Shown piece after piece: positions 1 to 4,607 of a stretch of DNA of 5,260 nucleotides. Position numbers and translations under genes: made by a program. The stretch comes from an uncultured beta proteobacterium (lineage in GTDB: Bacteria > Pseudomonadota > Gammaproteobacteria > Burkholderiales > Rhodocyclaceae). A model generated the notes under the pieces. The model was not told where the DNA came from, searched no databases, and saw only the letters and a list, made by a program, of their open reading frames with translations. The stretch covers positions 1 to 5,260 of the forward strand of contig CAIZKA010000219.1 in NCBI GenBank assembly GCA_903933395.1. Direction: 5' to 3'. Positions within the stretch are counted from its first letter, which is position 1. Each line of letters starts with the position of its first letter.

Positions 1-1
1 G

Positions 2-580
2 GATCAGCTGCTGCAGCGGCCAGATGCGCGCCCATTCGCCGACGGCAAAGGAAAGCGTGGCGCGCTCGGCGGCGAGGAAGGCCACCAGCACGTAGTCCAT
101 GTTGCTGCGATGATTGATGACGAAGACGATGGTCGACTTCGGATCGATCCCTGCCAGCGCCTCTTCGTCCACGAAACCGATGCGCACGCGGTAGAGCGCC
201 CGCGCCGCCGCGCGCGCCAGGGAATAGCCGACGCGGTAATAAATATAGGCATTGAACGAGGGCACGATTTCCCGCGCATAGCGATCGATGCGCCGCCATA
301 TCTCGCCCAGCGCCTCGTTGCTGACCACGGCATGGGCGGCTGCCGCCGCCTGCACCTTGTGATCGTGGAACAGCCGGTCGATCAGCACCCGGCGCCGGGT
401 CAGCTTGAAGGAAGGCAGTTCGATGTTCAGGCGCGTGCCGATCTGTTGGAGCACCAGCTTGATGCGGCGACGGAAGAACCAGCGCATGCCGGGCACCAGC
501 AGCAGCACCAGCACCGCCCAGCCGGCAAGGCCGGCCAGCGTGACAAATGCCCAGAGCGGAACTGCGACCGTTGCGGTCAT
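2..580 (-). CDS. PlsB-like glycerolipid acyltransferase, N-terminal part (cut by window edge)
   Basis: Partial gene: 193 codons are present and the C-terminus lies beyond the left edge. Residues about 8-30 form one hydrophobic segment (LWAFVTLAGLAGWAVLVLLL) followed by RWFFRRR, which suggests an inner-membrane anchor with its body in the cytoplasm. Residues 157-162 are HRSNMD, the HX4D catalytic motif of glycerolipid acyltransferases. It sits in INHRSNMDYVLV, which resembles the HRSHMDYLLL block of PlsB-type glycerol-3-phosphate acyltransferases. Enzymes of this family move an acyl chain to glycerol-3-phosphate or lysophosphatidate in phospholipid synthesis. Only about 156 residues precede the motif, compared with roughly 300 in E. 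coli PlsB, so this is a shorter relative and its exact acceptor is uncertain. The start is chosen because GGAGG (589-593) stands 8 nt upstream of the ATG. The glycerophosphate-binding block that would settle the subclass is outside the window. Confidence 0.82.
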   Translation of the reverse strand, partial: MTATVAVPLWAFVTLAGLAGWAVLVLLLVPGMRWFFRRRIKLVLQQIGTRLNIELPSFKLTRRRVLIDRLFHDHKVQAAAAAHAVVSNEALGEIWRRIDRYAREIVPSFNAYIYYRVGYSLARAAARALYRVRIGFVDEEALAGIDPKSTIVFVINHRSNMDYVLVAFLAAERATLSFAVGEWARIWPLQQLI

Positions 581-601
581 CCTGTGTGCCTCCACCGCCT
601 T

Positions 602-640
602 GCCGGTTCGCCGGCCCGACCAGGGCCGGCCCTGCGCCGG
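602..640 (-). promoter_or_regulatory. overlapping GCCGG hairpins in the acyltransferase leader
   Basis: Three inverted repeats share arms. A perfect 8-bp stem, GCCGGCCC/GGGCCGGC, with a 5-nt loop covers 610-630. A 5-bp stem with a 4-nt loop covers 602-615, and a 5-bp stem with a 5-nt loop covers 626-640. The central stem excludes both outer ones, while the outer two can coexist. The cluster lies between a candidate -10 box (651-656) and the ribosome binding site (589-593), so it would be in the 5' leader. No U-run follows on the minus strand, so it is not a standard terminator. A regulatory role is inference; GC-rich spacer DNA can also produce such repeats. Confidence 0.4.
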
Positions 641-650
641 ATTTTCGGGG

Positions 651-656
651 ATCATA
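651..656 (-). promoter_or_regulatory. candidate -10 box for the acyltransferase gene
   Basis: On the minus strand the sequence reads GCTATGATCC, and TATGAT matches five of six bases of the sigma-70 -10 consensus. A transcript would begin near 644, giving a leader of about 65 nt. No convincing TTGACA-like -35 box is seen 16-18 bp upstream. The same nine-base string CTATGATCC occurs ahead of the nuclease gene at 1713-1721. Confidence 0.35.
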
Positions 657-675
657 GCAGCCGTGGATTCTTCCG

Positions 676-699
676 ACCGTCATCGTCACCGTCACCGTC
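676..699. repeat. four tandem copies of a 6-bp unit
   Basis: The plus strand reads ACCGTC, ATCGTC, ACCGTC, ACCGTC in succession, with one substitution in the second copy. It lies in the non-coding gap between the radical SAM and acyltransferase genes, about 20 bp upstream of the candidate -10 box on the minus strand. It could be a slippage-prone microsatellite or a protein-binding site; nothing in the sequence decides between these. Confidence 0.5.
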
Positions 700-784
700 C
701 CGCCAGCGCCGACTTTTTGCACGCACCCAATTGCCGTGGCGCGCTCTCAGTCCGCTGTCGGTCTGCGTGCCGCCGCCCCTTCCG

Positions 785-1684
785 TTACAGCCCGCGCTGC
801 CACGGCGGACGCAAGCCGGCCACCTCCGGCATCGCGATGGCCGCGCGGATTTCGCCGAGCAGGCGCGGCCTTTCCGCGCCCAGGGTGCCTTTTAGCACCA
901 GCCGGTTGGAGACGTGGTCGCTGCGGAATACGGTGCGCCGGAGTTCCAGCGCCGAGACGAAGGCCTCCATTTCCGCGAACAGTTCGCGCTGGCTGCAGGG
1001 CTGCCATTCCGGGAATCCGGCGCGGAAGCGTTCCTCGCCCTGCGGAAAACTCACCACCAGCGTGGCCAGGTATTCGGGTTGCGTGGCGTTGGCCAGGCGC
1101 GCGGAATTCGCGGCATGTTGCGCCGACAGCGTTTTGCCGCCGAGTCCGTTGAGGATCATGATCGAGCGCCTGATGCCGGCCTGCTGCAGTTTGTCGAGGG
1201 CTTCGCAGGTGGTGGCGAAGGTTTCGCCCTTATTCACTTTTGCCAGCACCTCGTCATCGCCCGATTCGGCGCCGACGTAGGCCATGGTCAGGCCGGCAGC
1301 GGCCAGTTCATTAAGTTCGTCGACGGATTTCCTGTGCAGGTTGCGCGGCAGGCAGTAGCTGGAGATGCGGCGCACTGCCGGCAGATGATCGCGGATCGCG
1401 GCAAGGATTTCCAGCAGGCGCCGCGTCGGCAGTACCAGCGCATCGCCATCGGCGAGGAACACGCGGCGGATGTCGCTGCCGAAACGCTCGCCGCAGCGGC
1501 GCAGGGTCTCCAGGGTTTCAGTGGCATCGCGGGCGCGGAATGTTTTCTGCGGCGCGGTGTACATCTCGCAGAAGGTGCATTTGTTCCACGAGCAGCCGTC
1601 GGTCACCGGCAGGATCAGCGATTCCGCCTCGCTGGGCGGACGGAAAACGGGATCGACGTAGCGGATGGGGAAGCCGGCGTTCAT
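785..1684 (-). CDS. radical SAM protein, CX4CX2C type
   Basis: A complete protein of 299 residues. The radical SAM cluster motif is CSWNKCTFC (C31, C36, C39), followed by EMYTAPQKTFR. The spacing is CX4CX2C instead of the usual CX3CX2C. From memory, a group of small uncharacterised radical SAM proteins has a similar GCSxNKCTFC motif. Next come VFLADGDALVLPTRRLLEIL (about 76-94), GAESGDDEVL (138-147, the glycine/acidic strand seen in COG1032-like enzymes) and NGLGG (179-183). The C-terminal part contains FRSDHVSNRLVLKGTL, typical of the same uncharacterised group. There is no B12-binding or auxiliary cluster domain. It should bind a [4Fe-4S] cluster, cleave S-adenosylmethionine to a 5'-deoxyadenosyl radical and act in the cytoplasm; the substrate is unknown. 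The ATG has no clear ribosome binding site. It is divergent from the nuclease gene, 65 bp away. Confidence 0.88.
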   Translation of the reverse strand: MNAGFPIRYVDPVFRPPSEAESLILPVTDGCSWNKCTFCEMYTAPQKTFRARDATETLETLRRCGERFGSDIRRVFLADGDALVLPTRRLLEILAAIRDHLPAVRRISSYCLPRNLHRKSVDELNELAAAGLTMAYVGAESGDDEVLAKVNKGETFATTCEALDKLQQAGIRRSIMILNGLGGKTLSAQHAANSARLANATQPEYLATLVVSFPQGEERFRAGFPEWQPCSQRELFAEMEAFVSALELRRTVFRSDHVSNRLVLKGTLGAERPRLLGEIRAAIAMPEVAGLRPPWQRGL

Positions 1685-1691
1685 GTCGATG

Positions 1692-1697
1692 ATTATC
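1692..1697 (-). promoter_or_regulatory. weak candidate -10 box for the radical SAM gene
   Basis: GATAAT on the minus strand matches five of six bases of the -10 consensus. It ends 7 nt before the ATG at 1684, so transcription would start at or next to the start codon. The gene also lacks a visible Shine-Dalgarno sequence, so a leaderless transcript is possible. No -35 match is seen. Confidence 0.2.
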
Positions 1698-1713
1698 GCA
1701 GGCCGGCGCAGGC

Positions 1714-1719
1714 TATGAT
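1714..1719 (+). promoter_or_regulatory. candidate -10 box for the exonuclease/GIY-YIG gene
   Basis: TATGAT in the context GGCTATGATCC matches five of six bases of the sigma-70 -10 consensus. Transcription would begin near 1726, leaving a leader of about 24 nt. The matching -35 region is poor, and the gene has only weak purine content ahead of its ATG. It sits in the short divergent gap, so it could influence both genes. Confidence 0.35.
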
Positions 1720-1749
1720 CCGTCTCCCCGAAATCACGCGCTCCGCTTC

Positions 1750-3129
1750 ATGTCCTTTCCCCCTTTGGCCTTTGTCGACCTCGAAACCACCGGCGCCACC
1801 GCGACGGCCGACCGCATCACCGAAATCGGCATTGTCGAGGTCGATGAGGACGGGGTACGCGAGTGGTCCTGCCTGGTCAATCCTGGCACGCCGATTTCGG
1901 GCTTCATCGAGCGCTTGACCGGAATTTCGAATGCGATGGTGGCCGACGCGCCGCCGTTCGAGGACGTTGCGGAAGAGGTCAAGGCGCGTCTCGCGGGGCG
2001 GCTGTTCATCGCCCATAACGCGCGCTTCGATTACGGCTTCCTGAAGAACGAATTCAAGCGCGCAGGACTCGAATTTCGCGCCACGGTGTTATGTACCGTG
2101 AAGCTTTCTCGCAAGCTGTTTCCGCAGCATGCCAAGCACAACCTGGACAGCCTGATCGAGCGCCACGATCTCACGGTGAGCAGCCGGCACCGGGCGCTGG
2201 GCGATGCCCGGCTGATCCACCAGTTCTGGCAGCGGGTACAGGCCGGGGTGGCGCCGGAACTGCTGGCGCAAACTGTCAAGGGACTCACGGCGCGTCCGAG
2301 CCTGCCCGCCGGTCTCGATCCGGCGGCGATCGAGGACCTGCCGGACGGTCCGGGCGTCTACCTCTTTTACGGCGAGAACGAACTGCCGCTGTATGTCGGC
2401 AAGAGCAAGGAACTGAAAAAGCGCGTGCTGGCCCACTTCGCCGCTGATCATGCGGCGGCCAGGGAAATGAACCTGGCACAGCAGGTGCGGCGCATCGAGT
2501 GCATCGCAACCGGCGGCGAGATCGGCGCGCTGCTCAGGGAGGCGGCGCTGATCAAGCAATTGCAGCCGATTCACAACCGGGTCTTGCGCCGCAACGAGGA
2601 ACTCTGTTTCTGGCAGTTGATCGAGGTGCGTGCCGGCGAATGGCGACCGCAGTTGCTGATGGCGAGCGATCTCGAGTTGCGCCGCCAGGAACACTTGTAC
2701 GGGCCGTTCAAGACCGCGAAAGAAGCCAAGCGTACCCTGACCGAACTGGCGAAGGAGCACCATCTCTGTCACTCGCTGCTCGGGCTGGAGAAGGTGACAG
2801 CCGGCAAGCCATGTTTTGCCCACCAGTTGCAGCAATGCAGGGGCGCCTGCGTCGGCAAGGAGCCGATGTCGTTCCACAGCGCGCGCCTGATGGCGGCGTT
2901 GGGCCGCCACCGACTTTCAACCTGGCCCTTCGCCGGCCCGGCATGGATCAGGGAAGGCGAGGAAGTGCACCTGATCGATCACTGGCGCCACCTCGGTACG
3001 GCGCACAGCGAAACGGACCTGCATCAGTTGCTGGATGTGCCGCCACCGGCTTTCGATCGGGATGCCTACCGGATTTTGCACAAGGCCATCGGCCGCATGA
3101 TTCCGCTGGCGAGCCGCGCTGAGCCGTAA
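1750..3129 (+). CDS. DnaQ-like exonuclease fused to Cho/UvrC-like GIY-YIG endonuclease
   Basis: A complete protein of 459 residues with two nuclease modules. Residues 1-165 are a DEDDh 3'-5' exonuclease: D10 and E12 in FVDLETTG (Exo I), D94 in IAHNARFDYGFL (Exo II), and H147 and D152 in HRALGDAR (Exo III). All five catalytic positions are intact. Residues about 198-276 are a GIY-YIG domain like the UvrC N-terminus: GVY (202-204), YVG (215-217), R225, catalytic E264 in ALLREAALIKQL, and N276. Residues 340-367 hold C340, C355, C363 and C367, ending QLQQCRGACVG. This resembles the UvrC/Cho cysteine block, where a [4Fe-4S] cluster has been reported for UvrC. The UVR, RNase H-like and HhH parts of full UvrC are absent, as in Cho. 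Exonuclease/Cho-like fusions are known in other bacteria, including mycobacteria. It probably nicks and trims damaged DNA, perhaps alongside UvrAB; its partner is inferred. No upstream in-frame start was found. Confidence 0.9.
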   Translation: MSFPPLAFVDLETTGATATADRITEIGIVEVDEDGVREWSCLVNPGTPISGFIERLTGISNAMVADAPPFEDVAEEVKARLAGRLFIAHNARFDYGFLKNEFKRAGLEFRATVLCTVKLSRKLFPQHAKHNLDSLIERHDLTVSSRHRALGDARLIHQFWQRVQAGVAPELLAQTVKGLTARPSLPAGLDPAAIEDLPDGPGVYLFYGENELPLYVGKSKELKKRVLAHFAADHAAAREMNLAQQVRRIECIATGGEIGALLREAALIKQLQPIHNRVLRRNEELCFWQLIEVRAGEWRPQLLMASDLELRRQEHLYGPFKTAKEAKRTLTELAKEHHLCHSLLGLEKVTAGKPCFAHQLQQCRGACVGKEPMSFHSARLMAALGRHRLSTWPFAGPAWIREGEEVHLIDHWRHLGTAHSETDLHQLLDVPPPAFDRDAYRILHKAIGRMIPLASRAEP

Positions 3130-3139
3130 GGCTACGCGG
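3114..3139. other. hairpin spanning the convergent gene junction
   Basis: The sequence folds as CCGCG/CGCGG (3114-3118 and 3135-3139) outside AGCC/GGCT (3122-3125 and 3130-3133), with a small internal loop and a GTAA apex containing the nuclease stop codon. It fills the whole 10-bp gap between the convergent stop codons. No T-run follows on either strand, so it is not a standard intrinsic terminator. It may protect mRNA 3' ends; that is inference. Confidence 0.4.
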
Positions 3140-4048
3140 TCAGTTCTTCACTGCGACGGGCGGGGCGCGCAACCGCGCCAGCTTTTCCTTGATTTCCGCC
3201 ATCACGGCCGCGGCTGCCTTTTCGCCTTCGAGCACGGCGCGATGGCGATCTTCGAGATTGGTGGCGGACAGTTCCCCGGTGGCCGGGCGAATCACGATAT
3301 CGGCCTCGGCCATTTCGTGGCGGCCGATAGCCTGACCCATGATCGCGAGGGATTGCAGCAGGATATCGAAGCTGTTGCCGGCGCGGCCGTCGCGCGGTTT
3401 GGCGGAAATGTCGACGGCGATAACGAAGTCGGCGCCCATGCGGCGCGCCGCGCGCACGGGAACCGGGCTGACCAGGCCGCCGTCCACGTAATCGCGACCG
3501 CTGATGTCTACGGGCTGGAACACGCCCGGCACCGCGGCCGACGCTTGCACCGCCCACCCCGTGTTCCCGGTGCGGAACAGGGCCGGCTCGCCGCTGTTGA
3601 AGTCGGTGGCCATCGCGCCGAAACTGCGCTTGAGCTTATCCAGCGGCCGGTTGCCGACCGCGTCATTGACGAAGTTGCGCAGCGGGTCCCCCTTGAGCGG
3701 GCCGCGCAGCGAAACGTTCCAGTCGAAGATATGGCTTTTGTCCATGTCTATCGCCACTTTTTGCAGGTCGAAGCCGTTGAGCCCCGAGGCGTACAGCGCA
3801 CCGACGACTGCGCCGGCACTGGTGCCGACCACGATGTCGGGAACGATGCCCTGCGCTTCGAGGGCCTTGATCACGCCGATGTGGGCAAAGCCGCGCGCCG
3901 CACCGCCACCGAGTGCCAGGCCTATCTTGACGGGGACGGTGACGGGAACGGGTGCCGGCGGTGGTACCGGCTTTTCGCCCAGCAAGGCGCAGCCGGGCAG
4001 CAAGGCAACGGCCAGGACGGCCGGCAGGAGGCGAATATCAGCGAGCAT
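3140..4048 (-). CDS. patatin-like phospholipase, predicted lipoprotein
   Basis: A protein of 302 residues with a lipoprotein signal peptide: MLADIRLLPAVLAVALLPGC, lipidation cysteine C20. The proline at -2 in the lipobox is unusual. A proline-rich tether (about 27-39) follows. The patatin fold comes next: GLALGGGAARGFAHIG (43-58, oxyanion hole), GTSAG (75-79) with nucleophile S77, and DGG (189-191) with D189 completing the Ser-Asp dyad. Relatives such as RssA and YchK lack the lipid anchor. It probably hydrolyses acyl esters of lipids in the cell envelope; substrate and membrane side are unknown. The frame is open back to an ATG at 4213, but that start would bury the signal peptide and overlap the next gene, so 4048 is preferred. 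The Shine-Dalgarno is weak (GGTGG). It converges on the nuclease gene and lies 53 bp downstream of the winged-helix gene, with a terminator-like hairpin between. Confidence 0.85.
   Translation of the reverse strand: MLADIRLLPAVLAVALLPGCALLGEKPVPPPAPVPVTVPVKIGLALGGGAARGFAHIGVIKALEAQGIVPDIVVGTSAGAVVGALYASGLNGFDLQKVAIDMDKSHIFDWNVSLRGPLKGDPLRNFVNDAVGNRPLDKLKRSFGAMATDFNSGEPALFRTGNTGWAVQASAAVPGVFQPVDISGRDYVDGGLVSPVPVRAARRMGADFVIAVDISAKPRDGRAGNSFDILLQSLAIMGQAIGRHEMAEADIVIRPATGELSATNLEDRHRAVLEGEKAAAAVMAEIKEKLARLRAPPVAVKN
3164..3186 (+). terminator. candidate intrinsic terminator of the exonuclease/GIY-YIG gene
   Basis: A perfect 6-bp stem, GGCGCG/CGCGCC (3164-3169 and 3174-3179), with a CAAC loop is followed by AGCTTTTCC. 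It begins 35 bp past the nuclease stop codon. It lies inside the 3' end of the convergent hydrolase gene, so the nuclease mRNA would carry a short antisense tail to it. The T-run is only four bases and starts 3 nt after the stem, so termination may be partial. Confidence 0.45.
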
Positions 4049-4056
4049 GACCACCG

Positions 4057-4078
4057 AAAAACACGGGCGCCGCACCCG
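4057..4078 (-). terminator. intrinsic terminator just before the patatin-like gene
   Basis: On the minus strand CGGGTGCGGCGCCCG (4078-4064) folds into a 6-bp stem with one G-U pair and a 3-nt loop, followed by TGTTTTTC. This is a good Rho-independent terminator shape for the winged-helix gene, whose stop codon is 24 bp upstream. It ends only 8 nt before the hydrolase ATG at 4048, so it may instead act as an attenuator for that gene. Confidence 0.55.
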
Positions 4079-4101
4079 ATTCAGGGACTCCTGGCGGCAG
4101 C

Positions 4102-4347
4102 CTAGCTCGATGCGCCAGGCTTGCGGCCCGGGCTCTTGGGCGGAATGTATCCGGCCACCCGGCAGAGAACGGCTTCGATTTTTTCGCCGTTGTTGAACCT
4201 CGTCACGCTGCACTTGGATATCTCGCCGCGCGCCGACAGGTCGGTGATCGAGCGGCGCACTTTTGCCAGCGAGATCCCCGTTGCGGCAGCAATTTCCGAG
4301 TCGAAGCGCTGACCGTTGTCTTTCAGGTATTGCATTATTTCTTGCAT
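4102..4347 (-). CDS. small winged-helix DNA-binding protein
   Basis: A protein of 81 residues if read from the ATG at 4347. Residues about 14-45 (DSEIAAATGISLAKVRRSI, then TDLSARGEISKC) have the spacing of a winged helix-turn-helix: one helix, a glycine turn, then a recognition helix rich in K and R. TRFNNGEKIEAVLCRVAGY follows as the likely wing. The tail PPKSPGRKPG is basic and proline-rich, loosely like an AT-hook. FaeA-like and ArsR-like small regulators are the nearest families I can suggest; no metal-binding cysteine pattern is evident. It probably binds DNA as a transcriptional regulator, target unknown. The 4347 start has CGGAG 8 nt upstream. In-frame ATGs at 4377 and 4395 would give 91 or 97 residues with a non-conserved-looking extension. 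It lies downstream of a tRNA gene and upstream of the lipoprotein hydrolase, all on the minus strand. Confidence 0.7.
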   Translation of the reverse strand: MQEIMQYLKDNGQRFDSEIAAATGISLAKVRRSITDLSARGEISKCSVTRFNNGEKIEAVLCRVAGYIPPKSPGRKPGASS

Positions 4348-4355
4348 ATCAAATG

Positions 4356-4360
4356 CTCCG
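4356..4360 (-). promoter_or_regulatory. ribosome binding site favouring the 4347 start
   Basis: CGGAG on the minus strand, with 8 nt between it and the ATG at 4347, is the best-spaced Shine-Dalgarno among the three in-frame starts. The ATG at 4377 has GGAGG 11 nt away, so it remains possible. The ATG at 4395 has only a weak purine stretch. Confidence 0.5.
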
Positions 4361-4481
4361 CTTGAAGGTGAAATCATGGAATCCACCGCCTCCATTCATC
4401 AAAACTGCCTACCCTTGCCTGCTATCGAAAGTCACGGAACGGGATCCTCCGTTGCTTTCCGCCTGCCACCCCTTGAAATGC

Positions 4482-4557
4482 TGGTGGGCCCAGCGAGACT
4501 CGAACTCGCAACCAAAGGATTATGAGTCCTCTGCTCTAACCATTGAGCTACAGGCCC
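4482..4557 (-). tRNA. tRNA-Ile2 (anticodon CAU, expected lysidine)
   Basis: A 76-nt cloverleaf with encoded CCA. Acceptor GGGCCTG pairs with TGGGCCC, with discriminator A73. The D arm is GCTC/GAGC, the anticodon stem GAGGA/TCCTT holds the loop CTCATAA, and the T arm GCGAG/CTCGC holds TTCGAGT. Anticodon CAU could mean initiator Met, elongator Met or Ile2. The C4-G69 and C5-G68 pairs are the determinants used by TilS, which changes C34 to lysidine so that the tRNA reads AUA as isoleucine. G1-C72 is paired, unlike bacterial initiator tRNA. Elongator Met is therefore less likely but not excluded. U6-G67 and G7-U66 are two adjacent wobble pairs at the base of the acceptor stem. It lies 50 bp downstream of rpoD on the same strand. 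Confidence 0.88.
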
Positions 4558-4563
4558 TGCGTG

Positions 4564-4593
4564 AAACAGCAACGGCTCGCGTAGCATGAGCCG
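4564..4593 (-). terminator. candidate rpoD terminator or rpoD-tRNA processing hairpin
   Basis: On the minus strand CGGCTC/GAGCCG (4593-4588 and 4578-4573) forms a 6-bp GC-rich stem with a 9-nt loop, followed by TTGCTGTTTC. It starts about 14 bp past the rpoD stop and ends 6 nt before the tRNA 5' end. The T-run is interrupted, so readthrough into the tRNA is plausible. It could instead be a site where a joint transcript is cut. Confidence 0.4.
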
Positions 4594-4607
4594 CCGATAA
4601 TGCGCGA

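Noticed and set aside
719..770. 7-bp perfect inverted repeat GCACGCA/TGCGTGC downstream of the radical SAM gene
   Set aside because: The arms are separated by 38 nt, and no T-run follows on the minus strand, so it does not look like a terminator and could be chance.
110..1280. Two long plus-strand open frames crossing the acyltransferase, the gap and the radical SAM gene
   Set aside because: They run antisense through two recognisable genes and their non-coding spacer, and their low-complexity R/P/A-rich sequences match no family.
914..1918. Long plus-strand open frame of 334 codons antisense to the radical SAM gene
   Set aside because: It covers the radical SAM gene and the start of the nuclease gene, has no recognisable domain, and is explained by GC-rich codon mirroring on the opposite strand.
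4049..4213. Upstream ATG at 4213 as start of the patatin-like gene
   Set aside because: It would add 55 charged residues before a clear lipoprotein signal peptide and overlap the winged-helix gene by more than 100 bp.
4404..4450. Eight-codon GTG-initiated leader frame on the minus strand after a GGAGG
   Set aside because: Spacing is 10 nt, the peptide has no regulatory codon run, and no paired attenuator follows it.
4438..4453. AACGG/CCGTT hairpin as terminator of the tRNA gene
   Set aside because: The stem is only 5 bp and no T-run follows on the minus strand.
4263..4589. Plus-strand open frame of 108 codons across the tRNA
   Set aside because: It runs antisense through the tRNA and the start of the winged-helix gene. 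Its predicted segment over the tRNA is simply the translated complement of that gene.
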